A DNA stretch of 64,000 nucleotides from Granulosicoccus sp965214025 (GCA_965214025.1 CBDCAW010000089.1:1-64000); one strand, 5' to 3'; shown: positions 18,158-27,145, counted from the stretch's first letter. Numbers and translations: made by a program. The notes: generated by a model from the sequence alone, not told the origin.

Positions 18158-18684
18158 GGGGTGTTCAGCCGCAAGCCCAATACCAGCCCATCGACCCGCA
18201 CCGGCTCGTCGACGTAGTAATTACGGTACTCGGCGCTGACCTGCAGAGACGGGAACCGGCTCAGCCGCTGCATGAGCCCGACGCTGAAACGCGCACCGGT
18301 GAACGATTCGCTGAGGGCAGACGCACCATCCTGCTCCTGCTCGACGGTGAAATCGACGTAACCCAACACGATATAGCCGCTGGTGCCGCCGATGGACGGC
18401 GACTGGAAGCGCGCTGCCGCACCGAAGGCCTCCTCCAGCCCGATATCGAACGACTGTTCCTCGTCGGTGGCGATGCCCTGATCGGCGAACACCTCGAGGC
18501 CCAACCCCGGCAGGACATAGGCGCCGAGCGTGACACCGCCGAAGATGGGATAGGCATCGAAATCTTGATCGAGGCTCGAGTAGCGAACGCCACCGCCACC
18601 CAGGTACAACTCGCCATAGAGTCGGCCATCCGCATGAGCGGAGGCGGTGCCTACCACGAGGCAAAGTGCAAGCAACCAGCGCAA
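18154..18684 (-). CDS. Small outer-membrane beta-barrel protein
   Basis: A 176-residue protein with a clear signal peptide (MRWLLALCLVVGTASAHA). Alternating beta-strand patterns follow: GRLYGELYLGGGGVRYSS, GVTLGAYVLPGLGLEVFAD, TGARFSVGLMQRLSRF and SLQVSAEYRNYYVDEPV. It ends in LVLGLRLNTP. Size and pattern fit an eight-stranded barrel of the OmpA-like/OmpW-like type, with no closer family assigned. Its stop overlaps the lipoprotein start by 4 bp, so the two probably work together in the outer membrane. The 18685-18979 stretch upstream (295 bp) contains no supported gene. Confidence 0.75.
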   Translation of the reverse strand: MRWLLALCLVVGTASAHADGRLYGELYLGGGGVRYSSLDQDFDAYPIFGGVTLGAYVLPGLGLEVFADQGIATDEEQSFDIGLEEAFGAAARFQSPSIGGTSGYIVLGYVDFTVEQEQDGASALSESFTGARFSVGLMQRLSRFPSLQVSAEYRNYYVDEPVRVDGLVLGLRLNTP

Positions 18685-18979
18685 ACGATACTCTCCGAGA
18701 GTTAGTGAAGTCTTCAGACGAACCGCCGCTTAGTACATCGACAGGATCAGCGACCGTGGGGAAAACTGCAGGTTCGGTTCCAGCCCCTTAAGATAGCATC
18801 GCTCGTGCCGGCTGCCCACGGTTCACCCTGACCGTTCACGAAAGGTCGGCAGGAGGAATGTGCGGCGCTACCGGCAACACGATGTGGCTGAACGCGTCGT
18901 GTCGAGGTTCGGCTGTGATGTCTGGCAATGCCGTTCGAGCGTTATCCGATCGTGGGCGAACTGTACAGTGAACCACGGC

Positions 18980-19789
18980 CTATGGGCAACGGGCAGCTCC
19001 CAGCACCGGAGCCTGCATTGCATCCTGCACCAGAACGGCGCAGCCGTATCCGGCAGCAACAGGTGCGGCGACTCGCCACCGGGCGGCAGTGTCGGCCGTG
19101 CTACCGATGCGCTGCATGTCAGTCACGACATGATGGTTCGTCAGGCTCAGGTCGCGATTTTCACCGGCGGTAATTTCGGTGGTCACCGAGTTCCGGTACC
19201 GGATCAGCCAGACATCCGCTTCCGGCATCACGACGTCTGCGGTATCAGCACGTGTGCCGGCCTGCCTGTTCGCCGCATCGTCGACCATGCTCACAGCGAT
19301 CGACAGCTCGTCGTCATCGCGCGTCACATCGACTGCCACCCGAGCAGCCTGCAGGGGCTGATCCAGCGCCGCGTTGATGCGGCGCGAGTCGGAACCCACT
19401 GCCGCCAGCGACCCGTTGACGATGGCCTGCGGCGTATAGACACCACGTCTGCCCTGCAAGGGCTGGCTTGCATACGTGCGCTGACGCTCCGTGTACGCGG
19501 CATCGGAGAACGGATCGACCCAGCTGCCATCGGCACCGTGGACCAGCGTGTTCCAGTAGTCCACATGCCACTCGAGCGCGATGAGGTCGTCCCGCTGATC
19601 CAGCAGTTGACCCAGCAGCGCGTCAGCCGGTGGGCAGGATGAACATCCATGGGAGGTGAACATCTCGATGACATTCAGTGGCTTCGAAGTCGCCGCCCGG
19701 GCACTGGACACTGAAGAGATGGTCGCCGCGGACAGAACGACGAGTGCGATACCGATTGACCTGACGATCGGAAAGATCTTGTCGGTCAT
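18980..19789 (-). CDS. DUF1223 thioredoxin-fold secreted protein
   Basis: About 269 residues from the ATG at 19789. The segment ahead of it (to 19885) overlaps the photolyase gene and does not look like protein. A signal peptide (FPIVRSIGIALVVLSAATISSVSSARA) precedes the DUF1223 signature VIEMFTSHGCSSCPPADALL. That is a CxxC motif in a thioredoxin-like fold. LEWHVDYWNTLVHGADGSWVDPFS and GVYTPQAIVNGS follow, all conserved in the family. It is likely a periplasmic thiol-active protein of unknown substrate. It lies 64 bp downstream of the photolyase stop on the same strand. Confidence 0.87.
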   Translation of the reverse strand: MTDKIFPIVRSIGIALVVLSAATISSVSSARAATSKPLNVIEMFTSHGCSSCPPADALLGQLLDQRDDLIALEWHVDYWNTLVHGADGSWVDPFSDAAYTERQRTYASQPLQGRRGVYTPQAIVNGSLAAVGSDSRRINAALDQPLQAARVAVDVTRDDDELSIAVSMVDDAANRQAGTRADTADVVMPEADVWLIRYRNSVTTEITAGENRDLSLTNHHVVTDMQRIGSTADTAARWRVAAPVAAGYGCAVLVQDAMQAPVLGAARCP

Positions 19790-19853
19790 GGAGGGTGACC
19801 CACCACGAAGGCGAGAACTCACGACAGAATGCACGACCCGGGGTTTACGGGAT

Positions 19854-21308
19854 TCAACGTTGACGACCTTGTTCATTCGACGCACTTTCCTTCAGGCTTT
19901 GGAAGGCAGCCAACGCTCGTTCGCGACTCACCTTCAAATCGACCAGCGGCGCTGGATAATCCAGCGCCTGTCGCTCGCCGGCCGGCAAGCTCCAGGGCTT
20001 GTGGATATGACGCTTGTCGATGCTGGATAGTTCCGGAACCCAGCGCCTTACGTAGTCCCCTTCGGTGTCGAACTTCTCGCCCTGCAGCACCGGGTTGAAG
20101 ATGCGAAAGAAAGGTGCAGCGTCGGCCCCACTGCCCGCCGCCCACTGCCAGCCGAGGGAATTGCTGGCCAGATCGGCATCCACCAGCGTGTCGCGAAACC
20201 AGCGCTCGCCCGACTGCCAGGGAATCAGCAGGTTCTTGATCAGGAAGGACGCCACCACCATGCGCACGCGATTGTGCAGCCAGCCGGTGGCGTAAAGCTG
20301 CCGCATGCCTGCATCGACGATCGGAATACCGGTACGCCCCTGTTGCCAGGCCTCGAGGTCGGCATCGGCCTCGTCTCCGCTGCGCCATGGAAACCGCTCG
20401 AAGCGCTTGTCCAGGGGTTGCCCTATGGTGTATGGGTAGTGGAACAGCTGGCTGTAACCGAACTCTCGCCAGACGATCTCCTTTGCCCAGGTTTCCTCGC
20501 CATGATTCAGAGCCCGCAGGCTACGTCGCTTGCCAAACAGTGCGGCGAGTGCCTGACGCGGGCTGATCTCGCCGAAATGCAGATGCGGTGACAATCGGGA
20601 AGTACCTTCCTCACCCGGCAGATCACGACCCTTGTCGTAGTGACGGGCGCCACTGTCGAGAAACCGGCGCAAGGCCTGCCATGCACCGGCTTCACCCGGT
20701 TGCCATCCCTCGAGCATGCCCCGATACCAGGGCCGGGATGGCAGCAGACCCAGAGCGTCGAGCGTGAGGTAATCGAAGTCGGAACTGGCGCCAGGTATTC
20801 GCATGGGTGTGTCGAGCACGCCAGCTGTCGCGTCAACCAACCGGGAGTTGACACGCTTCCAGAAGGGTGTGAAAACACGATAGACGGTGCCGTCATCTTT
20901 CAGCGCCTCCCAGGGTTCGAACAACAGCAAGCCCTTGTGGCTGTGCGCATCGCAGCCTTTCAGCTCTTCCTTGATGCGGGTGTCTCGTTCGAGAGTATGA
21001 GGGTCGTAGCAACGGTTCCAGTGCACGGACGACGCACCGAAACGAACGATTGCTTCATTCAGTACATCCACGGCACTGCCCTGAGCCAGGATCAGCTCGG
21101 CACCCCGTGTATTCAGTTCAGATGCAAGGCTCTCGAGGCTGTGGTGCAGCCAGGCCCGGCTGGCTGCACCGAGGCGAGACACCGACTGCTCGAGTGGGTC
21201 ATCGATGAATATCGGGACCACCTTTTCCGCACTTTGCAGTGCCGCACACAACGCCGGGTTGTCCGCCACGCGAAGATCCTGCCGGAACCAGACGATCGCA
21301 ATTCTCAT
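19854..21308 (-). CDS. phrB: Deoxyribodipyrimidine photolyase
   Basis: A 484-residue class I photolyase/cryptochrome. The N-terminal antenna domain begins IAIVWFRQDLRVADNPAL. The FAD-binding C-terminal domain shows GTSRLSPHLHFGEISPRQ, WAKEIVWREFGYSQL, TGIPIVDAGMRQLYATGWLHNRVRM and NSLGWQWAAGSGADAAPFFRIFNP. These include the Trp residues and Asn/Asp positions used for electron transfer and dimer binding. It would repair UV-induced cyclobutane pyrimidine dimers with blue light. The ATG at 21308 gives the family start. The cold-shock gene terminates just upstream. Confidence 0.94.
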   Translation of the reverse strand: MRIAIVWFRQDLRVADNPALCAALQSAEKVVPIFIDDPLEQSVSRLGAASRAWLHHSLESLASELNTRGAELILAQGSAVDVLNEAIVRFGASSVHWNRCYDPHTLERDTRIKEELKGCDAHSHKGLLLFEPWEALKDDGTVYRVFTPFWKRVNSRLVDATAGVLDTPMRIPGASSDFDYLTLDALGLLPSRPWYRGMLEGWQPGEAGAWQALRRFLDSGARHYDKGRDLPGEEGTSRLSPHLHFGEISPRQALAALFGKRRSLRALNHGEETWAKEIVWREFGYSQLFHYPYTIGQPLDKRFERFPWRSGDEADADLEAWQQGRTGIPIVDAGMRQLYATGWLHNRVRMVVASFLIKNLLIPWQSGERWFRDTLVDADLASNSLGWQWAAGSGADAAPFFRIFNPVLQGEKFDTEGDYVRRWVPELSSIDKRHIHKPWSLPAGERQALDYPAPLVDLKVSRERALAAFQSLKESASNEQGRQR

Positions 21309-21335
21309 GTCAGGGATGTTGCGGGGACGGGAACG

Positions 21336-21362
21336 AAAAAACCCCGCACACGGCGGGGTTTC
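21336..21362 (-). terminator. Rho-independent terminator of the cold-shock gene
   Basis: On the minus strand CCCCGC and GCGGGG pair around a 5-nt loop (21342-21358) and are followed directly by TTTTTT (21336-21341). It lies 63 bp past the csp stop and before the photolyase ATG, so it should separate the two transcripts. Confidence 0.85.
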
Positions 21363-21381
21363 CGGAATTGGGTTACCGGGA

Positions 21382-21400
21382 GCCCCGCATGGCGCGGGGC
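21382..21400 (-). other. Second GC hairpin downstream of csp
   Basis: GCCCCGC and GCGGGGC form a perfect 7-bp stem with a 5-nt loop, 25 bp past the csp stop and immediately ahead of the terminator. It has no U tract. It may protect the mRNA 3' end or act in tandem with the following terminator. Confidence 0.6.
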
Positions 21401-21424
21401 CCCGTTACTACCTGACCGAGGTGG

Positions 21425-21628
21425 TCAGATGGCGCTTACATTGACCGCGGCCGGCCCTTTCTGACCCTGCTCGATATCGAAGCTCACTTTCTGACCCTCA
21501 TCGAGGGTCTTGTAGCCGTCGCCGGTGATGGCTGTATGATGTACGAATACATCCTTTCCACCTTCTTCCGGTGCGATGAAACCGAAACCTTTCGCAGCGT
21601 CGAACCACTTAACAGTACCTGTACTCAA
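21425..21628 (-). CDS. Cold-shock protein, CspA family, TTG start
   Basis: A 67-residue CspA-type nucleic-acid chaperone. RNP1 is GFGFI (in KWFDAAKGFGFIAPEEGG), RNP2 is DVFVHHTAI, and it ends AAVNVSAI. Family members start M-S-T-G-T-V-K-W-F. Here the matching codon is TTG at 21628, preceded by CAGGG seven bases upstream. ATG codons further upstream would add about 14 to 78 unrelated residues. Such a protein binds single-stranded RNA/DNA and prevents mRNA secondary structure. The long region before it (to 22089) leaves room for the structured 5' leader common in csp mRNAs. Confidence 0.92.
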   Translation of the reverse strand: MSTGTVKWFDAAKGFGFIAPEEGGKDVFVHHTAITGDGYKTLDEGQKVSFDIEQGQKGPAAVNVSAI

Positions 21629-22089
21629 GACAATACCCTGTAATATCAAAACTAAAAGCGATTGGCTCATGGAACACCCGGACTGCAAGATACTGCTATC
21701 TGCACCCTGAACGAACATGTACCGGAAAGCCCGACACCACGAACCAGTCTTAAAGATGGCAACCTGACCAAGCACCTTGCAGCAGCCGAGCGGAAGCCCA
21801 TAAGTGCCGACGAAAACAATTGTGCCGACAATCTCAATATAGAGAAGTTTCCTTACGAACACAAGCGCCCTGTTTTGACGGATGTGCTGCTACCCTTCGC
21901 GGTGCACGAACAGGGAGTCGGGGCATCGACCCTGGACGTCCTGCAGTGGTTCTTCCACAGGTAAATGACGGGGTCAGGATCATTAAATGACGCGTTCAGG
22001 ACCATTGCCATACGGAAGGGCCGACCAGCGGTAGTCCTGCCCGCAAAACCACTTCGTACGTCCAACCCGTTCAGCAATTTTCTCCCCTC
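21629..22089. other. Divergent csp-rapA intergenic region
   Basis: A 461-bp stretch between the divergently read csp and rapA genes. Short open frames on both strands show no family resemblance and are not called. It should hold both promoters and the csp leader. The only notable structure is the 22-bp direct repeat pair at 21962-22005. Confidence 0.6.
21962..22005. repeat. Tandem 22-bp direct repeat upstream of rapA
   Basis: Two head-to-tail copies, 21962-21983 and 21984-22005, differ at three positions (shared parts TAAATGACG, TCAGGA and CAT). They end 84 bp before the rapA start. They could be a pair of regulator sites or a simple slippage duplication. Confidence 0.8.
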
Positions 22090-24876
22090 ATGAGTGACAC
22101 CTTTGCCACTGGCCAGCGCTGGATCAGCGCCACCGAAACCGATCTGGGCCTGGGTACGGTTCTGGATGTCGAATTCCGCCACGTGACCGTGGTCTTCATG
22201 GCCACGGGCGACACCCGCGTCTATGCCCGAGAGAGCGCTCCACTCACACGGGTGGCCTTCTCTCGGGGCGACCGCATAGCGAGTCATGAAGGCTGGCAGC
22301 TGCTGGTGGAAAATGTCGAAGAGAAGGCGGGTGTGTACACCTACCACGGCAAGCGCAGCGACAACGGCGCACCTGCGGTGATGGAAGAATCGGAACTCGA
22401 CAACTTCCTGCAGTTCCAGACGCCACGCGATCGCTTGTTCGCCGGGCTGATCGACGGGCAACGTTGGTTCAACCTGCGCCGGCAGGTATTCATCCACCGC
22501 CACGCGCTGGCGCATTCCAGTGTGCGAGGGTTGAGCGGGGCCCGGGTCTCGCTGCTGCCGCACCAAGTATACATCGCCGTGGAGGCCGGCCGCCGCCTGC
22601 ATCCGCGGGTGCTACTGGCCGACGAGGTGGGGCTGGGCAAGACCGTCGAGGCCGGTATGATCCTGCACGCCCAATGGGTGAACCGGCAGGTATCGCGCGT
22701 TCTCATCGTGGTACCGCCGGCACTGCTGCACCAGTGGCTGGTGGAGATGCGCCGCAAGTTCAACCTGGCCTTCAGCATCATCGATGAAGAGCGATTCCTG
22801 GAACTGCAGCCTTCGGCACCGGACGACAACCCCTTCCTGGCCGAGCAGCTCGTGCTGTGCAGCATGGATGAGTTGCTGGCAGACGATCTGATCGGTGACG
22901 CGGCCATCGCAGCCGGCTGGGACATGATCATCGTGGACGAAGCACACCATCTGGAATGGCAACCGGACGAGCCCTCGCCCGCTTATGCGCTGGTCGATGA
23001 ACTGGCATCGGCAACGCCTTCGGTACTGCTGCTCACGGCCACGCCGGAGCAGCTTGGCCAGGCCGGCCATTTCGCTCGGCTGCGCCTGCTCGACCCGGAT
23101 CGCTTCAGTGATCTCGAACACTACATCAAGGAGGAGACAGGCTTCGGGGCGATCGCAGCGATTGCCGATCGACTGAACAGCGACGTCGCCTTGCCAGCAC
23201 ACGACATCGATCAACTCGAAACCTTGCTGCAGCAGCCGTTCGATGAGAGCGAGCGCAAGACACTGGGTAGTGATGCGTTGCTGGCCATGAGTGATCTCGG
23301 CGCGAAGCTCATCGATACACTGGTCGACCGGCACGGCACCGGGCGGCTCATGTTCCGCAACACCCGGCATGCCATCAGCGGATTCCCCGAACGCAAGCTG
23401 CACCTGCACGAGCTCGACGGTAGCTCGGTGGCCGGCCTGGCCACCTGGCTGATCGGATTTCTCGCGGAGCACCACCCTTCGAAGGTGCTGCTGATCGCGG
23501 CGCACGTGGCAACGGTTCAGGCGCTGGCGGAAGCGCTGCGTCAGGCCGGTGTGGCCACGGCTCAGTTCCACGAGCACATGTCCATCGTGGAGCGCGACCG
23601 GGCGGCCGCCTGGTTCTCGCATCCGGAGGAGAGCTGCCAGTTGCTGCTGTGCTCAGAGATCGGTAGCGAAGGGCGCAATTTTCAGTTCCTGCATCATCTT
23701 GTCTGCATCGAATTGCCGATGAGCCCTGACCTGCTGGAGCAACGCATCGGCCGCCTCGATCGCATCGGCCAGACTCATACCGTCGATATTCACGTGCCCA
23801 GGTTGGCAGGCTCGCGCGATGATGTGCTGGCGCGCTGGTATCACGAGGGCCTGAATGCGTTTGAGAAGCCGAGCCATAGTGGTAGCGCGATCGCCAGGCG
23901 CCTCGACGAGCCCTTGAAACAGGCCGTGGCCCGAGCCGAACAAGGTGAGCCGGAAGACTCATCGTTCAACGAGCTCATCAGTCAGACTCGGCAGCTGGCC
24001 GAGGAGCTCGATGCCGAACTCGAGCAGGGCCGCGACCGCTTGCTCGAACTCAACTCGAACCGGCCGGAGCGCATCCAGGTGCAGCTCGACGAGCTGGCGC
24101 GGCTCGATCGTAGCTACGCCCTGCAAGACTTCATGGGCGCGGTGTTCGACCGTTTCGGCGTGAACATCGACGAACAGCGAGATCACTGGATTCTGCACCC
24201 GAGCGACAACATGCAGATCGCCACTTTCCCGGGCCTGCCGGTGGACGGGCTGAGTGTGACCTTCGAGCGCAGCACCGCACTGGCTCGCGAAGATTTCAGC
24301 TACCTGAGCTGGGATCACCCCATGGTGGTCGGCGCCATGGACCTGATTCTCGACGAAGGTTTCGGCCAGGCCTATTGCCAGGTCGTCGGCATCGATGAAG
24401 TGCCCAAGGGTCTCGCCTTCGTGGAGGCGCTGTACGTACTCCAATGCAGCGGCGATGCGAAGCTGAACATGCAACGCTACCTGCCGGCGGAATTGCAAGC
24501 CTGGCATGTCGGTCTCGATGGGCGCAATTACACGGAAACCCTGCGCGGGGTCGATCTCGATTCGACCCGCCAGAACTACGACCGGAACACCTTGAAGCAG
24601 GTGGTCCAGAAACACAGACCCTCGTTCGAGAAGCTGCTCGATGCCACCGAGCGGCTGGCCAAGGCCACACTGCCGGACGCGATGGCACTGGCAGGCGAAG
24701 CGGTAGAGAAGGAACATGCCGAGGAGCGCGAGCGTCTGTTGGCGTTGCAGCAGGTGAACCCGGCGGTCAAGGACAGTGAGATCGAAGCACTCGATGCGCT
24801 GTACGAACAACGTCGGGAAGCCCTGACGGGAACGCACGTGAGGCCGGTCAGTGTGCGTGTGGTCTTCAATCGTTGA
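22090..24876 (+). CDS. rapA: RNA polymerase-associated SWI2/SNF2 ATPase RapA
   Basis: A 928-residue RapA (HepA). The Tudor-like N-terminal domain has GQRWISATETDLGLGTVL and TRVYARESAPLTRV. Helicase motif I is DEVGLGKT (178-185), motif II is DEAHH (283-287), motif III is LTATPEQ, and motif VI is RIGRLDRIGQ. The Rpo-specific C-terminal domains follow to residue 928. E. coli RapA is 968 residues, so it is nearly full length. It recycles stalled or post-termination RNA polymerase using ATP. No strong Shine-Dalgarno precedes the ATG, but the N-terminal match (TGQRWIS) fixes the start within a few residues. Confidence 0.96.
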   Translation: MSDTFATGQRWISATETDLGLGTVLDVEFRHVTVVFMATGDTRVYARESAPLTRVAFSRGDRIASHEGWQLLVENVEEKAGVYTYHGKRSDNGAPAVMEESELDNFLQFQTPRDRLFAGLIDGQRWFNLRRQVFIHRHALAHSSVRGLSGARVSLLPHQVYIAVEAGRRLHPRVLLADEVGLGKTVEAGMILHAQWVNRQVSRVLIVVPPALLHQWLVEMRRKFNLAFSIIDEERFLELQPSAPDDNPFLAEQLVLCSMDELLADDLIGDAAIAAGWDMIIVDEAHHLEWQPDEPSPAYALVDELASATPSVLLLTATPEQLGQAGHFARLRLLDPDRFSDLEHYIKEETGFGAIAAIADRLNSDVALPAHDIDQLETLLQQPFDESERKTLGSDALLAMSDLGAKLIDTLVDRHGTGRLMFRNTRHAISGFPERKLHLHELDGSSVAGLATWLIGFLAEHHPSKVLLIAAHVATVQALAEALRQAGVATAQFHEHMSIVERDRAAAWFSHPEESCQLLLCSEIGSEGRNFQFLHHLVCIELPMSPDLLEQRIGRLDRIGQTHTVDIHVPRLAGSRDDVLARWYHEGLNAFEKPSHSGSAIARRLDEPLKQAVARAEQGEPEDSSFNELISQTRQLAEELDAELEQGRDRLLELNSNRPERIQVQLDELARLDRSYALQDFMGAVFDRFGVNIDEQRDHWILHPSDNMQIATFPGLPVDGLSVTFERSTALAREDFSYLSWDHPMVVGAMDLILDEGFGQAYCQVVGIDEVPKGLAFVEALYVLQCSGDAKLNMQRYLPAELQAWHVGLDGRNYTETLRGVDLDSTRQNYDRNTLKQVVQKHRPSFEKLLDATERLAKATLPDAMALAGEAVEKEHAEERERLLALQQVNPAVKDSEIEALDALYEQRREALTGTHVRPVSVRVVFNR

Positions 24877-24899
24877 GGCCTGTCGACAGGCTAGCAGTC

Positions 24900-24981
24900 G
24901 CAACGTTGTAAGACCTGTCTCGTTCAGAGCCTATCGACCGCTAACCCAGCAGGAGCAACGTCGTGAAACTTGTCTCGTTCA
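24900..24981 (+). repeat. Imperfect duplication of the exonuclease III start region
   Basis: The 27 bp at 24900-24926 match 24955-24981 at 23 positions, including an identical 11-base TGTCTCGTTCA block. The right copy holds the GTG start and first codons of the exonuclease gene. The left copy, 55 bp upstream, has GTA in place of the start. It looks like a relic of a local duplication in the leader. Confidence 0.7.
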
Positions 24982-25781
24982 ACGTCAATAGCGTGCGTCT
25001 ACGCTTGCATCAACTCGAAGCCCTGACCGAGTCCCTTGCTCCGGATGTCATCGGCCTGCAGGAAACCAAGGTGGTTGACGAGGAGTTTCCGATCGATGCG
25101 ATCCGCACGATGGGCTACGAAGCCGTCTGGTTCGGCCAGAAGACGCACTACGGCGTCGCGCTGTTGTCGAAACTTCCGATGAGCGATGTGAGCGAGGGTT
25201 TCAGTAGCGACGATGCCGACGCACAGAAGCGGATGGTCTCCGCCACGGTGACCACGCCCGGTGGCACGTCGGTGCGCGTGATGAACGGCTACTTCCCCCA
25301 GGGCGAGAACCGTGACCACCCGGTGAAGTTCCCGGCCAAGCAACGTTTCTATGCCGACCTGCAGCGCACCCTGCAGGACCAGTGCAAGGCCGATACACAC
25401 CTGGCGCTGATGGGCGACTTCAACGTGGCGCCCGTGGATGCAGACCTGGGCATCGGACCCGACAATGTCAAGCGCTGGCTGCGTGCCGGCACCACCTGCT
25501 TTCTGCCGGAAGAGCGCGACTGGTTCGCCAGGCTCATTGACTGGGGCCTGACCGACAGCTACCGCTCGCTCTACCCCGACAGGGACGACCGCTTCAGCTG
25601 GTTCGATTATCGCAGCAAGGGCTTCGACCGCGACCCCAGGCGCGGCCTGCGCATCGACCACGTGCTGTGCACCGCACCGATGATGAAATCACTGACCGGC
25701 GCCGGCATCGACTATGACATTCGCGCGATGGAGAAACCGTCGGACCATTGCCCGGTGTGGGCGGAGTTTGATCTGGTTTGA
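24963..25781 (+). CDS. xthA: Exodeoxyribonuclease III (AP endonuclease family)
   Basis: A 272-residue exonuclease III/AP endonuclease. Key segments are LVSFNVNSVRLRLHQLE, the metal-ligand Glu in GLQETKV, NGYFPQGENRDHPVKF, the catalytic LMGDFNVAPVDADLGIG, RIDHVLCT and the terminal catalytic His in SDHCPVWAEF. Size equals E. coli XthA (268). It repairs abasic sites and degrades 3' ends of duplex DNA. The start is GTG at 24963, with AGGAG seven bases upstream. It is convergent with the arylsulfotransferase-like gene, whose stop lies 6 bp away. Confidence 0.95.
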   Translation: MKLVSFNVNSVRLRLHQLEALTESLAPDVIGLQETKVVDEEFPIDAIRTMGYEAVWFGQKTHYGVALLSKLPMSDVSEGFSSDDADAQKRMVSATVTTPGGTSVRVMNGYFPQGENRDHPVKFPAKQRFYADLQRTLQDQCKADTHLALMGDFNVAPVDADLGIGPDNVKRWLRAGTTCFLPEERDWFARLIDWGLTDSYRSLYPDRDDRFSWFDYRSKGFDRDPRRGLRIDHVLCTAPMMKSLTGAGIDYDIRAMEKPSDHCPVWAEFDLV

Positions 25782-25787
25782 GTTCAC

Positions 25788-27083
25788 TCACGATTCACAG
25801 GCAAAGCTCGTCGGAGCCTTATCGAAGAAGTCCGGCGCCAGGAATGCCGAATCCGACACGAAGGCGTTGTTGGCCTCGTTGAACACGTTGTTGATCTCCA
25901 GCAGCACCTTGCCCGCGGCATCCACTTCCAACACGCGCCCCTCGTACGGCACGGTGATCTGATAATTGCCGTTGTCGAGTTGCTCCTGCTTGCCCATGTA
26001 CTGGGTGAAGAATCGAAAATCCGGGTCGATGTCGAGAATTTCCAACTGGCGGCTGGTGGGGTCGACGGTCACGATGTTCGACGAGGGGCGTGCCGGGTTG
26101 TTGTTGAACACCGAGATCTTGCCTTCGGCGGTAAATTGCGGATCGTGCTGCCGGCGCCAGGGGCCATGGCTGTACCATTTTATCTCGAGCGTCTTGCGGT
26201 CGACCACGGTGATAAGGTCGAGGTTACGGAAGCTGAGCAGGAAATCGCCTGCTTCGAAGTCATCGAACGCATCGGCCTTGTCCGCACCCAGCACCTCCAG
26301 GTCGTTCGGGTGAAACATGTCCGGGACGGAGCGCAGGCCACGGAAATGCTCCAGCTTCTGCCCCGGTACCAGTGAGAATACGGTACGGCTCTCCACCGAT
26401 GCATCGATGATGTCGGCGAACAGATCGATGCTCTCCAGGGTCTCGCCGGTTTCCGGATCGAAGCGAATCAGTGACTGGTACTGATCGAAGGTGGACTTCT
26501 CGCCCTGCCAGGTCCACACCCCCCCGGTGGGATCAACCGCCAGGGAGTGATGGAAGGCACCTTCGCGAAACCACACCGGTTCTCCGCACACATCATAACG
26601 GGCGATGGCGTCGCCCTTGTCGGTATTGACGATCACCGAGCCGTCAGCCATGAAAAGGAACGCATGCGGTGCTTCCGAACCTGCGGATGGCCCGTCGGGA
26701 TCGAGCGCGGCGTAGTTGAGCACACGCTCATGCACCTTCTCGCCCTTCTGATCGAATATCCACACCCCGTACTGCCCAGCCTCAGTAACGTACCCGGTAA
26801 CCCCACGAAAGCCTGGCATCATCGACGCTTGGTCGTGCGCAAACCAGGTATCGCGTGACGCGGCGGGCGGGACCGGGTTCACCACATTTTCCGGCGCGAA
26901 GCCACCCTGCTCCCAGGCATCCATCAGCAGGCCCCAGGTGTGCGCCACCGGCTTGTAGGGCCACAGCTTCGCATTGGCGAAATAGACACCGCCGAGAAAC
27001 AGGAGCAGGCTGCCGAGAATACCGAATGAGACGAGTGAAATTATTCGACTCAACCGGTCGGGCCGACTGTCTTGAACTGTCAT
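25788..27083 (-). CDS. Membrane-anchored arylsulfotransferase-like protein
   Basis: A 431-residue protein. One N-terminal membrane helix (about 15-36, ISLVSFGILGSLLLFLGGVYF) is followed by a beta-propeller-like domain of the arylsulfotransferase (ASST) superfamily: PHAFLFMADGSVIVNTDKGDAIARYD, GAFHHSLAVDPTGGVWTW, DMFHPNDLEVLGAD, WYSHGPWRRQHDPQF and GKISVFNNNPARPSSNIVTVDP. The HHS, HPND and QHDPQ histidines match positions where ASST enzymes carry sulfate-transfer residues. It is probably periplasmic and tethered to the inner membrane. The substrate is not predictable and sulfotransfer itself is inference. Confidence 0.78.
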   Translation of the reverse strand: MTVQDSRPDRLSRIISLVSFGILGSLLLFLGGVYFANAKLWPYKPVAHTWGLLMDAWEQGGFAPENVVNPVPPAASRDTWFAHDQASMMPGFRGVTGYVTEAGQYGVWIFDQKGEKVHERVLNYAALDPDGPSAGSEAPHAFLFMADGSVIVNTDKGDAIARYDVCGEPVWFREGAFHHSLAVDPTGGVWTWQGEKSTFDQYQSLIRFDPETGETLESIDLFADIIDASVESRTVFSLVPGQKLEHFRGLRSVPDMFHPNDLEVLGADKADAFDDFEAGDFLLSFRNLDLITVVDRKTLEIKWYSHGPWRRQHDPQFTAEGKISVFNNNPARPSSNIVTVDPTSRQLEILDIDPDFRFFTQYMGKQEQLDNGNYQITVPYEGRVLEVDAAGKVLLEINNVFNEANNAFVSDSAFLAPDFFDKAPTSFACES

Positions 27084-27145
27084 GCTGTAGTGCCTGTTCG
27101 CTGTAGTTCTACTTGTGAAGCGGCACTATACCGGACAACACTCAC

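Noticed and set aside
18860..19642. Plus-strand frame preceded by an excellent AGGAGG site
   Set aside because: Despite the ribosome-site look-alike, the protein has no domain and is antisense to the DUF1223 gene with its conserved CSSCPPAD motif.
21662..21964. 100-codon plus-strand frame in the csp-rapA gap
   Set aside because: No ribosome site, no family resemblance, and it overlaps the expected csp leader.
24878..24891. 14-bp perfect palindrome GCCTGTCGACAGGC just after rapA
   Set aside because: It cannot form a stable terminator (no loop, no U run) and may be chance in GC-rich DNA.
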